Shown: positions 21,611 through 33,455, counted from the stretch's first letter. The stretch: 64,000 nt of DNA from JAQBQB01 sp963846925 (GCA_963846925.1 CAWJXW010000020.1:1-64000), one strand, 5' to 3'. Notes: generated from the sequence alone by a model not told the origin. A program made the numbers and translations.

Positions 21611-24600
21611 CTAGCGAGCGGCGGGCTGAACCAGCCCTCGCAGCGCCCGGACGAGTCCGTCGAGCATCGGTGCGCCGCCGAGACGAGTCAGCTTGAGCGA
21701 CAACGGAACCGCGCGGCGGACATCCGCCTGGAACTGCACGTCGTGAAACGCGGCCGAAAGGCCTTTGACCCTCGGAACCGCGGAACCTCTAAACGTAATA
21801 CGCGCCTCGTCGCCCCGCACCAGGATTCCTTCTATCCCCAAGGCGCCTCCAATGATCCGCAATTGGGCGAGCGCGAGCATCGCTTCCGCCTGCGCGGGGA
21901 GCGGGCCGAACCGGTCGCGGAGTTCGCCGCGCAGCTGCTCGATGTCCGTCGGTTCCTCGAAGCGCGCAAGCCTTCTGTAAACGTCGATCTTGGCGTCCTG
22001 CGAGACGACATAGTCGTCGGGCAGATAGTTCGGAACATCGATCGTGACTTCAGATGGAACAAATTTTGGCGACGAGTCTCCGGACATGAGCCGTCGCACG
22101 GTGTCCTCGAGCATGCGCAGGTACATGTCGAAGCCCACGGCCTGCACGAACCCGGATTGTTCGGCGCCGAGCAGGTTCCCCGCTCCGCGCATCTCGAGGT
22201 CCTTGAGGGCGATTCGGTAGCCGGCCCCCAGCTCCGTGTGATGCTCGAGCACCTGTAGACGCCGCTCGGCGTTGGGGTCGATCGAGTCGGGCACCATGAG
22301 GTAGCAGTACGCGCGACGGTGCGACCGGCCCACACGCCCGCGCAGCTGGTACAGCTGTGCGAGTCCAAAGTGGTCGGCGCGGTTCACGAACATCGTGTTC
22401 GCGTTGGGCACGTCGAGTCCGGATTCCACGATCATCGTCGACACGAGCACGTCGATCGAGCCGTTCACGAACGCGTGCATGACGTCTTCCAGCTCGCGCT
22501 CGCGCATCTGCCCGTGCGCGACGCCGACGCGGGCGCGCGGCGCGATCCTCCTCACATGGTCGGCATTCGCCTGAATCGTCTCGATGCGGTTGTGCACGAA
22601 GAACACCTGGCCGCCGCGATCGAGCTCGCGCGCGATGCCTTCCTCGATGAGACCGTCGTCATTCGGTTCGACGTAGGTGAGCACCGGCGACCGGTCGCGC
22701 GGCGGCGTCTGCATCACCGTCATGTCGCGCAGGCCGGCGAGCGAGAGATGGAGCGTGCGCGGGATCGGCGTCGCCGTGAGCGTGAGTACGTCCGTTTGCA
22801 GCTTGAGCCGCTTGAGCCGCTCCTTGTGCTTCACGCCGAAGCGATGCTCTTCGTCGACGACGATCAGGCCGAGCTCCGCGAACTGCACGTCCTCGCTGAG
22901 GAGTCGGTGCGTGCCGATCACGACGTCGATCTTCTTTTCCTTCAGCTCGACGAGCGTGGCGGCCTGCTCTTTCGCGTTCTGAAATCGGCTCAGCGCGGCG
23001 ACTCGCAGTGGAAAATCGGCCAGTCGCTCGCTGAACGTGCGCAGGTGCTGGTCCGCCAGAATCGTCGTCGGGACGAGAACGGCGACCTGCCGACCCGATT
23101 GCACGGCCTTGAACGCGGCGCGCACCGCGATCTCTGTCTTGCCGTAGCCCACGTCGCCGACGAGCAGGCGATCCATTGGCCGCGTGGACTCCATGTCGGC
23201 CTTCACCTGCACCGTCGCCGTGCGTTGGTCCGGCGTGTCCTCGAAGAGGAACGCCGATTCGAGCTGCCGCTGCCACGGCGTGTCGGGAACGTGCGCCGGG
23301 CGCGTCGCGATCTTGCGCCGCGCGTAGAGGTCGAGCAATTCGACCGTCATCTCCTGAATCGCGGCGCGCGCCTTCTCGCGCTGCTGCGCCCAGCGACGTC
23401 CGCCCAAGTGGTGCAGGCGCGGCGGCGGCGCGTCTTCGGAGACGTCGTCCGCGGAGCGATATCGCTCGAGCTGATCTATACGATAAAGTGGAACGTTGAG
23501 ACGATCCCCGCCCTCGTACTCGACCACCGCGACCTCGATGGTGCTCTGGCCGACGAAGATCGTCTCGATGCCGCGGTAGATCCCGACGCCATGCTCCAAG
23601 TGCACGACGAAATCGCCCGCCTTGAGCGACAGCGTGTCGATCGTCGTCGCCGTCGCATAGCGGCGCGCGCGCCGGATGCGGCGTTCGCGGCGAAAGATCT
23701 CGTGGTCGGTGAGCAGGCGGAGCGCATGCGGGATGACGAATCCACCGTCGAGCACGCCGATCGAGAGCGCCGCCGGCGAGGCCCGCCGATCGTCGTCGGC
23801 CAGCAACTCGTCGAGACGTTCCGCCTGACCCTCGTTGTCGCAGAGAATGATCGTCGGCGTCCCGTCGCGCACGAGGCGCTTGAGCTGCTTGATGTCGCGG
23901 TCGATCGGCTCCGGCGGCTTCAGCGGAAGCACGACGTCGGCGTCCTCGTCCGCCTCGGACACGGCGATCGTTCCAAGACGGCGCAGCGCGGCGGCCGTGA
24001 CGTCGGGAGACTCGAACAACTCGGCGCGGTCGCTGACGTCCTCGCCACGGCGGTGCGCGAGGTCGATGTGGTGCTGCGCGTCATCCCACGTTCGCTTGAA
24101 CTCGGGCTCGAGGTGCGCGCCGCGCGGGATGAGCAGCAGCGTGTCTGGCGGCAAGAGCGACGTGATCGCGCCGCGCTCACCATCCATGGCCCCGTGGCGC
24201 ACCTGGCCGTCGACGGGAAGCACGAGCGCGCGATCGACGACGCGGCTCGAGCGCTGAGTCACGAGATCGAAGTGGCGGAGGTCCACGATCTCGTCGCCCC
24301 AGAACTCGGCGCGGACCGGCTCCGCCATCCCGAACGAATACACGTCGAGGATGCCGCCGCGAATCGCGAACTGCGCCACGTCTTCGACCAATGGAACGCG
24401 CTCGAAGCCGATGCTCTCGAGATGATCCGAGAGCTGGGGCAAGCGGTGGCTGTCCCCCTTCTTGAGCTCGACGCGAAGGTCGCGCAGCGCGCCGGGCATG
24501 CGCGTCTTCTCGGAGAGAGCGCGCGCGGTCGTCACCAGCACGCGCAGCTCGCCGCGCGACAGACGCTCGAGCGTCTCGACGCGCTCGCCGGCGACTTCCA

Positions 24601-24892
24601 TGTGCGGCTCGGCCTCGCCAAATCCTTCGCGGGGCGGATAGAGCGCCACCGGAATGTCGGTGAGCAGCGTCTCGAGGTCGGCCAACCATCGCTCCGCTTC
24701 AGCCACGCCGTCGGCCGCGACGACGAAGAATCGAGAAGGAAGCCGACGGGCCGCGGTCGCGAGCATCGCCGCGCCGGCCGACCCGGGAAGTCCGGAGACG
24801 CGCAGCCGCTCACCCGGCGACGGCAGCGTGTTGACGATTCTTTGAAACGCCGGCAGTCGCTCCAGCGTGTCGAGCAGCGAGTCGAGCGCCAT
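21611..24892 (-). CDS. mfd: Transcription-repair coupling factor Mfd
   Basis: A 1093-residue DNA translocase that removes stalled RNA polymerase and recruits UvrA, giving strand-specific repair. The start at 24890-24892 gives MALDSLLDTLERLPAFQ; a longer open frame upstream is the shadow of the vWA gene. Visible parts: UvrB-like N-terminus, RNA-polymerase-interacting domain (GDFVVHLEHGVGIYRG near residue 435), Walker A (GDVGYGKTEIAVRAAF near 580), DEEH box (VVDEEHRFGVKHKERL near 680), helicase motif VSTMIVESGLDVPNANT and the motif GRVGRSHRRAYCYL. The start codon overlaps the upstream stop (ATGA), so it is translationally coupled to the BatA-type gene. Frame intact. Confidence 0.97.
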   Translation of the reverse strand: MALDSLLDTLERLPAFQRIVNTLPSPGERLRVSGLPGSAGAAMLATAARRLPSRFFVVAADGVAEAERWLADLETLLTDIPVALYPPREGFGEAEPHMEVAGERVETLERLSRGELRVLVTTARALSEKTRMPGALRDLRVELKKGDSHRLPQLSDHLESIGFERVPLVEDVAQFAIRGGILDVYSFGMAEPVRAEFWGDEIVDLRHFDLVTQRSSRVVDRALVLPVDGQVRHGAMDGERGAITSLLPPDTLLLIPRGAHLEPEFKRTWDDAQHHIDLAHRRGEDVSDRAELFESPDVTAAALRRLGTIAVSEADEDADVVLPLKPPEPIDRDIKQLKRLVRDGTPTIILCDNEGQAERLDELLADDDRRASPAALSIGVLDGGFVIPHALRLLTDHEIFRRERRIRRARRYATATTIDTLSLKAGDFVVHLEHGVGIYRGIETIFVGQSTIEVAVVEYEGGDRLNVPLYRIDQLERYRSADDVSEDAPPPRLHHLGGRRWAQQREKARAAIQEMTVELLDLYARRKIATRPAHVPDTPWQRQLESAFLFEDTPDQRTATVQVKADMESTRPMDRLLVGDVGYGKTEIAVRAAFKAVQSGRQVAVLVPTTILADQHLRTFSERLADFPLRVAALSRFQNAKEQAATLVELKEKKIDVVIGTHRLLSEDVQFAELGLIVVDEEHRFGVKHKERLKRLKLQTDVLTLTATPIPRTLHLSLAGLRDMTVMQTPPRDRSPVLTYVEPNDDGLIEEGIARELDRGGQVFFVHNRIETIQANADHVRRIAPRARVGVAHGQMRERELEDVMHAFVNGSIDVLVSTMIVESGLDVPNANTMFVNRADHFGLAQLYQLRGRVGRSHRRAYCYLMVPDSIDPNAERRLQVLEHHTELGAGYRIALKDLEMRGAGNLLGAEQSGFVQAVGFDMYLRMLEDTVRRLMSGDSSPKFVPSEVTIDVPNYLPDDYVVSQDAKIDVYRRLARFEEPTDIEQLRGELRDRFGPLPAQAEAMLALAQLRIIGGALGIEGILVRGDEARITFRGSAVPRVKGLSAAFHDVQFQADVRRAVPLSLKLTRLGGAPMLDGLVRALRGLVQPAAR

Positions 24893-26700
24893 CAGGCCGC
24901 CTGACGAAGCGCGCCGCGCCGCCGAATGACGAGGGCCTCTGCCACGAGCAGCAGGAGAGCCACGAACAGAGCGGGCTCGATCAGCGACCGGCGCGCGGCG
25001 GCCCGGAACGAAAGCGATGCCCACGCCCCCGCGTCCGGCGCGACGAGCACGCGGTTCACACGCAGGCTCGGCGCGAGGTCTCGCGCGGAATAGCGATCGA
25101 GCACCGACTCGCCGGGCGGAGGCGCCACGACGAGCGCACCGACGCGCCGGCCATTGAGTGTGAGGAAGTACGTGCCCGTGCGATTGGGGACGTCGAGCGC
25201 GTCGCCGATCGGCGTTCGCTGTCCATCCGCCGTTTCGATTCCGTCGGCCCATCGCGGACGCGGCAGATGCTTTCCGGGCTCAGAGGTCAGCACCTGCCCC
25301 GGTTCGCCGACGAGGCGCTCGGTGAGCACGCCGCCGAGCCACGGAACGAACGATGCGCGGACGGGAAGATTCGTCGCGTCGGGAGAAACCGGGGAGCCGA
25401 CGATGACGTATCGCGCGCCGGCGACGACCCACGCGTCCTGCCCCACACTGGCGAGCGTGTCGGCTACCGCGCCGGTCTGCGCCACCAGCTCGTAGCGCGA
25501 GGAGCTCGTCACGCCGTCGAGCTCCGGGCCGCGCGCCGTCGCTTCGCCGGATCGCCGCGCGCCGAAGCGCCACGGGATGCCGAGCCGCTCGAGCGCGCGG
25601 TTCGCCGCGCCGAGCTGAACGGGATCGCTCGGTGCGACGATGAGCGCGGGAAGCGTCGCAAGCTCATTGGCGCTGACGACCGCTATGTCGTGCCCATCCA
25701 CGACGCGTGACGACGATTTCAGGACGTCGATCGCGTTCTTGAGAAACTGCCCGGCGCCCGCCGATACGCTCACGCCGGGTGCGGAACCAATCCAGACCGC
25801 GAACGGACGCGAGTTGTCGGCGGCAAGCTCGTCGGGCTCGAGCTCGACCGTGCCGGCGAGCCAGCCGCGCTCGGGCGGCGACGCGTGCACCGTGACCTCT
25901 TCATTTGGCGCTGCCGTTCCGCGCGCAAACGTCCGTCCGTTCAGCGTAATGCGGTACGTCGTCGAGTCGGTGGATTGGAATCGCGCCGCGACTTCTCCGC
26001 GGGGCGTCCAGCGCGCGGGACGCGCTTCGGCGAGCGTCACGGCGCGATTCACCGCCACGGGGCTGTTCGGCACGTACAGCACGATCTGCGCGTCGGCGAG
26101 CGGAGGGATGTGCTGCCACTCGGTGCGCTGGCCGTCGGTGACGAGGGTGATCTGTCGAGCCGCGAGTCCCGATGCGCGCACGACGGCGGCGGCGCGCGAG
26201 AGCGCGAGCGCGGGATCGCCGGCACCCGATTCCGCTTCCATACGATCGATCTCGTCGCGCAGGAGCGCGACGCTCCCGCCGCGCACGTTGCCGTCGATGG
26301 TCACGATCCACACACGGTCGGCGGACGTGGCGCTCGACAACACGTCGCGCACCATCGACTTGAATTCGGCGAGCAGCGGATGACCGTTGACGACGACCGA
26401 CGAGCTCAGCGAGTTGTCGACGACGACGGCGAGCGCGGTAGGTGCGTGTCCGGCGCCGACCCATTCCGCCAACGGCCGCGCCGCGGCGAATGCGATGGCG
26501 AGCACCGCGAGCACGCGCAGGAACATCAGCAGCAGATTCTTGATCCGCAGCGTGCGGCTGTGCTCTTTCTCGGCGCGAAGCAGGTAGCGCGCCGCGGGGA
26601 AATCGATGCGCGCTCCGATGCGGCGCCGCATCAGATGGATGAGGAGCGGCACCGCGATCGCGGCGCCAAGTGCGAGGTACAGTGGCGCGAGAAAGCTCAC
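24892..26700 (-). CDS. BatA-domain protein with von Willebrand factor A domain
   Basis: A 602-residue membrane protein. The N-terminal double-helix BatA domain reads FLAPLYLALGAAIAVPLLIH, then RIDFPAARYL, LRIKNLLLMFLRVLAVLAIA. A vWA domain follows, with a metal-ion site of DxSxS type (Asp95-Ser97-Ser99 in VVVDNSLSSS) and THR-like region ITLVTDGQRTEW. A further domain of beta strands and a final helix (IEPALFVALLLLVAEALVI) close it. It overlaps the DUF58 gene upstream and mfd downstream by 4 bp each. DUF58, BatA and vWA proteins usually work with a MoxR ATPase as a chaperone-like set; no MoxR gene is in this window. Confidence 0.85.
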   Translation of the reverse strand: MSFLAPLYLALGAAIAVPLLIHLMRRRIGARIDFPAARYLLRAEKEHSRTLRIKNLLLMFLRVLAVLAIAFAAARPLAEWVGAGHAPTALAVVVDNSLSSSVVVNGHPLLAEFKSMVRDVLSSATSADRVWIVTIDGNVRGGSVALLRDEIDRMEAESGAGDPALALSRAAAVVRASGLAARQITLVTDGQRTEWQHIPPLADAQIVLYVPNSPVAVNRAVTLAEARPARWTPRGEVAARFQSTDSTTYRITLNGRTFARGTAAPNEEVTVHASPPERGWLAGTVELEPDELAADNSRPFAVWIGSAPGVSVSAGAGQFLKNAIDVLKSSSRVVDGHDIAVVSANELATLPALIVAPSDPVQLGAANRALERLGIPWRFGARRSGEATARGPELDGVTSSSRYELVAQTGAVADTLASVGQDAWVVAGARYVIVGSPVSPDATNLPVRASFVPWLGGVLTERLVGEPGQVLTSEPGKHLPRPRWADGIETADGQRTPIGDALDVPNRTGTYFLTLNGRRVGALVVAPPPGESVLDRYSARDLAPSLRVNRVLVAPDAGAWASLSFRAAARRSLIEPALFVALLLLVAEALVIRRRGALRQAA

Positions 26701-27608
26701 GGCAGCTGTTGGCGCACCGCGAACGCGCGGCGCAGCGGAACGCCGAAGGGAGCGTCGCTGGAGACGACCTCGTAGCTCACCCCGGCCGCCCCCAGAACAC
26801 TACGCCACTCATCGATCACCTCGACGACCGTGTTCCGGTACGCCGCCCGAACGTCGGCGACGCTCGCCGGCACGGAGAGCTCGCTCTCCGGATCGACGAA
26901 GAGCGCCTCGCCCGCGGCGGGGAGGTCGCGCTCGTCCGGGTCGAGAATGTGGAGCACCACGACGTCGTGACCGATCGCGCGCAGCGTGCGCATCGCCCGT
27001 TCGACGTCGGGCATGTCCATGAGCAGATCTGAAATCAGGACGATGAGCCCGCGACGGTTGATCAACCGGGCGGCCTGCTGGAGCGCGTTGGGGGCGCTCG
27101 ACTCTCTGCCCTCTCCCGGTTCCTCGAGCGCGGCGATGACGCGGCGCCATTGGCCGTGTCGGGCGCGGGGCGGAACGGCGCTTCGGATGCGATCGTCGAA
27201 GCGGACGAGACCGACGGCGTCGCGCTGTCGGAGCAGCAGCAGCGCGAGTGCGGCGGAGAGGCGCTCGGCGTATTCGAGTTTCGTCAATCGCTCGGGCGAG
27301 CCGCTCCAGGCCATGGAGCGGCTGACGTCGAGAACGATCGTGGCGCGGAGGTTGGTTTCTTCCTCGTACTGGCGAACGACCCACCGGTCGGAGCGAGCGG
27401 CGATCTTCCAATCGATGTAGCGGAGGTCGTCGCCGGGCTGGTAGGGGCGATAGTCGGCGAACTCGACGGAGAAGCCTTTGCGCGGCGAGCGATGGAGGCC
27501 CGCCATGAAGCCGTCGACGACCCACCGGGCAACAATCTCAATGCGCCCCAGGGCAGCGAGGCTGGCTGGGTCGAAGAGGTCTGCTCGGAGGGCTCTGGTG
27601 CTCTCCAT
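26697..27608 (-). CDS. DUF58 domain protein (vWA-type)
   Basis: A 303-residue protein beginning MESTRALRADLFDPASLA at ATG 27606-27608; a longer frame upstream adds only low-quality sequence. The DUF58 signature GFSVEFADYRPYQPGDDLRY and IDWKIAARSDRW is followed by a vWA-like fold with metal site VLDVSRSM (Asp-x-Ser-x-Ser). Such proteins are partners of MoxR AAA ATPases in assembly or metal insertion of other proteins. Its stop overlaps the BatA gene start (ATGA). It is the first gene of a minus-strand run extending to pdxA. Frame intact. Confidence 0.9.
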   Translation of the reverse strand: MESTRALRADLFDPASLAALGRIEIVARWVVDGFMAGLHRSPRKGFSVEFADYRPYQPGDDLRYIDWKIAARSDRWVVRQYEEETNLRATIVLDVSRSMAWSGSPERLTKLEYAERLSAALALLLLRQRDAVGLVRFDDRIRSAVPPRARHGQWRRVIAALEEPGEGRESSAPNALQQAARLINRRGLIVLISDLLMDMPDVERAMRTLRAIGHDVVVLHILDPDERDLPAAGEALFVDPESELSVPASVADVRAAYRNTVVEVIDEWRSVLGAAGVSYEVVSSDAPFGVPLRRAFAVRQQLP

Positions 27609-27765
27609 GGGAAGGCGGGAAAGGTAAACCGGGGGGGCGCGCGGTTGCGTCTGGGCCGCAACGCCCATCTAATTCGTGGCGTAGGTGTAATAGAGGTAGG
27701 GAAAGGTGGGCCGGGCCGGCGGGGCCGGAAGTCGCCGGAAAATTGGGTCTTGCGTGACCGGCCGT

Positions 27766-27787
27766 GTGTATGCTTAATTGTATACAC
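27766..27787. promoter_or_regulatory. Palindromic site upstream of the lipoprotein gene
   Basis: GTGTAT, ten A/T-rich bases, ATACAC: a 22-bp imperfect palindrome in the space between the divergent DUF58 and lipoprotein genes, 22 bp before the latter's ATG. Position and symmetry suit an operator or promoter; no partner regulator is known. Confidence 0.3.
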
Positions 27788-27809
27788 CTCTCTTTCGCGG
27801 GAGTCGCGA

Positions 27810-29458
27810 ATGATGTCGCGTCGTCGAGTTGTCGCGTCGATCACCTGTGCTGCGATAGCGGGCAGCGCGTGCGTCGCCTCGAGCGGCGCGTCCTCGAGCT
27901 CCTGGTTCAACCAGGACCAGGCTGTGGCCTCGGCGCCTTCCGGTGGGATTGAGTCCTCACCCACGATACGCGGGCCGGCGGATCCGCGAATCAGGATGGG
28001 GGCCCCCGCGTTTCGATCTACGCGGAGGTGGAGACCTCCAGCGGCGCGAATCTCGTTCGCGCGAACTTTCACCTCGACGACGACGCCTACGTCCTCGTCG
28101 GACACATCGACGCCGACGGCGTGCTGAGAATCACGTTTCCCGAAACGCCGGTGGACAACGGATTCGCCCACGGCCACGCGTCGTATCAGACGCGCGCAGT
28201 TCCTCGGTGGATTCGTCGGCCAGTATCGCACCCGATTCGCGGCCGGAATGCCCCGGCTAGGCGGCACGGCGCCGAACGATTCGTACGACGGCGGACTCGG
28301 TTGGGTGTTCGTGATCGCCTCGTGGCAGCCGATGCACTTCGAGAAATTCTCGACGGGCGGCTTCTGGGATTCGTTCGAGCTGAACTACGCCGATTACATG
28401 AAGGATCCGCGCCCGGCGGTGTACGAGCTGGCCGCGCTGCTCGCGGGAACGAATGCGTCGAGCTACACGGTTCGCTTCGCGAACGTGCACGACACGCAAA
28501 CGCTCTACGGCGGCTTGAGCTCGGTCTTCTTGGGCAACAATTTCGGCGCGCAGATGTGCAACGGGCCGTCCTTCGGCTTCTCGTACGGTTTTCCGTCGAC
28601 GCCGTTTGGATCGAGCTCGTTCAATCCGGCGAGTCTGTACGTGTATGGATACGGCTATTCGTTCTGGTGGCGCGGAAGCGAGTACCTCTACAGCGCGGCG
28701 TACGATTGCTACTATCGCGCTGGGACGTACTTCCCGTTCGGCCGGCCACGCGGCTATGGATATGGAGTCATCGCGCAGGGTCCGCCTACCGCGAGCCCCG
28801 GTGTCGGACGACTGATCGGCGTCGATCAGATTCGCCGTCCACCGCTCACGCCGCAGCCCGGACCAATGCGCCTCGCGCCGGGGGGCGCGATGGATGTCGG
28901 CGGCGCGAGTGGATCGAAGATGGTGCTGGCGCCTGACGACGCGACGCCGCAGTACCGGACCCGCGGACTCGTCGCGCATCAGGATCCGGTCGGCGCCGAA
29001 GTTCTCGCGCCGCGTACCGTCGGTCCGGATCGTCGCGCTCGCGACGCGGGCAACGGTTTCCAGACGAGCGGCATGGTGATCCGCGGTGGCAACGATTCCC
29101 GCTCGCAGGCGGACGCGGGCAACGACGGATCCGGCAACCGCCGCGCGCCAAGCGCTCGCGGTGGTGACACGCCGAACGGGAGTTCGCCGCGCGTCGATTC
29201 GCCGCGCAACGACGCGCCGCGTGCGGCTCCGCAGCCGCGGGTCGAGTCTCCGCGTTCCGACGCGCCGCGCATGGCGCCGGCGCCATCACCGCGAGTCGAA
29301 TCTCCGCGCATGGAGACGCCGCGCGCCGCTTCGCCCCCGCCTCCGCGAGTCGAAGCACCGCGGTCGGAGCCGGCGGCCCGAAGCGCACCCAGCAGTCGGC
29401 TCCCGCTCCAGCATCGTCGTCGTCTTCGTCGACCGGGAAACCGCCTGGCAAGAACTAG
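27810..29458 (+). CDS. Secreted lipoprotein with DUF4384-like domain and Pro/Arg-rich tail (frame broken)
   Basis: Starting at ATG 27810 with GGGAGT eight bases before it, the protein has a lipoprotein signal (MMSRRRVVASITCAAIAGSAC). The frame changes near 28000, in a G/C homopolymer, into VSIYAEVETSSGANLVRANF and LDDDAYVLVGHIDADG, which look like DUF4384 (a domain placed in surface proteins). It changes again near 28195, into GWVFVIASWQPMHFEKFS and a Tyr/Gly/Ser-rich stretch. The tail repeats short blocks such as SPRVDSPRNDAPRAAPQPRV. A third change near 29378 would give a neat end, PAPASSSSSSTGKPPGKN, at 29458. Likely cell-surface; no enzymatic motif is seen. Confidence 0.6.
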
Positions 29459-29641
29459 GGGTTCGCGTTTGGGGTGAGGGAGAAGACGGGCTGCCAGTCT
29501 TGGCGGCCCGTCTTCGTTTCCGGACCGGGCGCGACCGGATTCGCGCGAACATCAATAGGTTTCACTCGCGCGCAAACGGCCCGGGCGCGCGCCGTGCTCT
29601 CTTGCCCACCACTTGGACCGCCCCGCGACGAGTTCTGAATT

Positions 29642-31441
<1,800 letters not shown>

Positions 31442-31514
31442 GACGGCTTGACAGCAGGACGGCGTGACAGCAGGACGGCCGTCAAGCTGTCAGGCTGACG
31501 AGCCGTCAAGCCGT
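31442..31514. repeat. Inverted-repeat block directly behind lepA
   Basis: ACGGCTTGAC (31443-31452) and GTCAAGCCGT (31505-31514) form a 10-bp inverted pair. Between them lie two copies of GTGACAGCAGGACGGC-like words, GACGGCCGTC (a palindrome) and CAAGCTGTCAGGCTGACGAG. It starts at the base after the lepA stop and could form the transcript's 3' structure. Similar words occur at 8930-8975. Confidence 0.5.
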
Positions 31515-31572
31515 TCCTCGGTCTACTTCATGCAGCGCTCAGACGCTCACACCGTCTGACGGAGGCAGGACC

Positions 31573-32148
31573 ATGGCTTTCGAAACGCTGCGCGATTTAT
31601 ACGTCGACCAGATTCAGGATCTCTATAGCGCCGAAGGGCAGATTCTCGACGCATTGCCGAAGATGATCGACAAGGCGTCGCACGTCAGGCTGCGCGACGG
31701 CTTTCAGCAGCATCTCGAGCAGACTCGACAACACTCCGCACGCCTCGAGCAGATCGCGCGCCGCCTGAACGAAGCGCCGCACGGCAAGACGTGCAAAGGC
31801 ATGGAGGGGCTTCTCAAGGAAGGCGCAGAGTTCATCAAGGACGACGGGGACCAGGACGTGATCGACGCTGGGCTCATCGCCGCGGCGCAGCGTGTCGAGC
31901 ACTACGAGATGGCCGCCTACGGCTGCGCGCGCGCGTACGCGCGGGCGCTGGGTCTCGAGGAGGACGCGGAGCTCCTTCAACAGACGCTCGACGAAGAAGG
32001 CGAGACCAACAAGAAGCTCACGCAGATCGCGGAGAGCGTCGTGAACCCGGACGCCGAGAAGGGCATCGCGGTCGACCGCGAGGTCCCGTCGACACCGATT
32101 CGCGAGCGCGATTTCGGCCGCGATCGCGATTCCGAGCTCCGGCCGTAG
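31573..32148 (+). CDS. DUF892 (YciE/YciF) ferritin-like protein
   Basis: A 191-residue all-helical protein beginning MAFETLRDLYVDQIQDLYSA, the characteristic opening of the DUF892 family, with helices carrying EHYEMAAYGCARAYARAL and the four-helix ferritin-like pattern of Glu/His residues (EGQILDALPK, LEQTRQHSARLEQI). Start ATG follows GGAGGCAGGACC. The family is induced in osmotic and other general stress; iron binding is likely but unproven. The C-terminal 30 residues are charged and disordered (TPIRERDFGRDRDSELR). It is the first of several stress-type genes on this stretch. Confidence 0.92.
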   Translation: MAFETLRDLYVDQIQDLYSAEGQILDALPKMIDKASHVRLRDGFQQHLEQTRQHSARLEQIARRLNEAPHGKTCKGMEGLLKEGAEFIKDDGDQDVIDAGLIAAAQRVEHYEMAAYGCARAYARALGLEEDAELLQQTLDEEGETNKKLTQIAESVVNPDAEKGIAVDREVPSTPIRERDFGRDRDSELRP

Positions 32149-32180
32149 CATTCTTCGTCGGCGGCGCGAGCTCAACCGTC

Positions 32181-32582
32181 TCAAAGGACGTTGTCGCCGC
32201 GCCGCCGATTGCGAGCGATCGTCGAGAGCAGGGCGAATACGAAGATCGTCGAGAGCATGGCCTGAGCGACCACGCTCGGCCACGCGGCGCCGGGCAGTTG
32301 GTGGCTCACGATCTCCGCGGTACGGAGCGCAAAGCCGGCGACCTGCACGAACAGATTCGCGATGAGAATCGCGCGGAGGGTGTTCCCCTCGGCATCGCGC
32401 CCCAACCAGTTCAGCACGGCAAATCCCAACACAACGATCGCCATGTGACGGGCGACGAGAATTCCGTCGCCGTGCGCGTCGAGGCCAAGACCTCGAAGAA
32501 TGGCGTCTGGCGTCGTGATCAGCATCGCGCCGAAAAGGAGCGCGCATGCCGCGCAGATGACGAGAGCTGTTTTTGGTTTCAC
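32181..32582 (-). CDS. Small four-helix membrane protein of unknown function
   Basis: A 133-residue inner-membrane protein with about four helices: TALVICAACALLFGAMLI, MAIVVLGFAVLNWLG, ILIANLFVQVAGFAL and AMLSTIFVFALLSTIA, with a short basic C-terminus RNRRRGDNVL. Start ATG at 32580-32582. It faces the DUF892 gene (32 bp between their ends) and is divergent from the Hsp20 gene across 234 bp without another gene. I do not recognise the family beyond a resemblance to small conserved integral membrane proteins. Confidence 0.7.
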   Translation of the reverse strand: MKPKTALVICAACALLFGAMLITTPDAILRGLGLDAHGDGILVARHMAIVVLGFAVLNWLGRDAEGNTLRAILIANLFVQVAGFALRTAEIVSHQLPGAAWPSVVAQAMLSTIFVFALLSTIARNRRRGDNVL

Positions 32583-32816
32583 TGCCGGTCCAGAGTAGGG
32601 TCCGCCATGCGAGGGTTACCCAACGCAGTCGACGGGCCAGCGCCGCGCGAAGTAGCCCACGCGTGCCGCGTCGATCGTTCACGCGGCGGAATCGCCACCG
32701 TTCCGGGCATATTGATTGCGGCGAGAGGCAGCCTGGCAATCGCTCGGCGCAAACAGCGCCGAGCACCCCCCCCATGCACTTCCCTGCCCGCACCCCGGGG
32801 TTCACAGGAGGATCCA

Positions 32817-33455
32817 ATGGCCGACGATCGGGACTACACGCGCGATGAGAACCCTCATCAGGGCGCAAGCCACAGCTTCGGGAAGAACATCGGCAGGTCC
32901 GACTCGGAGCGCTCGATAGAGACGGGGCGCGAGACGCGAAACCCGAGCGCGACGACCGCGCCCGCCAGCACGCCGGATCGTGGCACTGGCTCCCGAGCCT
33001 TCACCGTGATGCGGCGCATGGCCGACGACATGGACCGCCTGTTCGAAAACTTCGGGCTCGGTCGCGCGTTCGGACTCGGAGCTCCGGGCGGCTTGTGGCG
33101 GGGCGCTCAGGCCGAGGACCAATCGGCCTGGCTCCCGGAGGTCGAGACGTTCCGTCGCGGCGACAAGCTCGTCGTGCGCGCCGACCTGCCCGGTCTGAAG
33201 AAGGATGACGTGAAGGCGGAGATCGACAACGGCATGCTCACGATCTCGGGGCATCGCTCGTCTGAGCGCGAAGAGAATCGCGACGAGTTTTATCGGAGCG
33301 AACGGAGCTACGGGTCGTTCTATCGGGCGATCCCGTTGCCGGAGGGCATCGAGTCCGACAATTGCGAGGCGACGTTCAAGGACGGCGTCCTCGAGATCAC
33401 GCTGCCCGCGCCCAAGCTCGAAGAACGTCGCGCGCGGCAGATCCAGATTCGGTGA
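32817..33455 (+). CDS. Hsp20-family small heat-shock protein
   Basis: A 212-residue protein. The first ~100 residues are disordered and charged (MADDRDYTRDENPHQGASHS); an alpha-crystallin domain covers about 100-205, with WLPEVETFRRGDKLVVRADL, PGLKKDDVKAEIDNGMLTIS, YRSERSYGSFYRAIPLPEGI and the closing motif FKDGVLEITLPAP. It holds unfolded proteins without ATP. The start at 32817 is chosen for the adjacent CAGGAG Shine-Dalgarno sequence. The next gene on the strand, 33 bp on, is a basic histone-H1-like protein, so both are probably in one stress transcript. Confidence 0.95.
   Translation: MADDRDYTRDENPHQGASHSFGKNIGRSDSERSIETGRETRNPSATTAPASTPDRGTGSRAFTVMRRMADDMDRLFENFGLGRAFGLGAPGGLWRGAQAEDQSAWLPEVETFRRGDKLVVRADLPGLKKDDVKAEIDNGMLTISGHRSSEREENRDEFYRSERSYGSFYRAIPLPEGIESDNCEATFKDGVLEITLPAPKLEERRARQIQIR

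Noticed and set aside
24893..25252. N-terminal extension of Mfd
   Set aside because: The 120 extra residues are low-complexity shadow of the vWA gene in another frame; ATGA overlap supports 24892.
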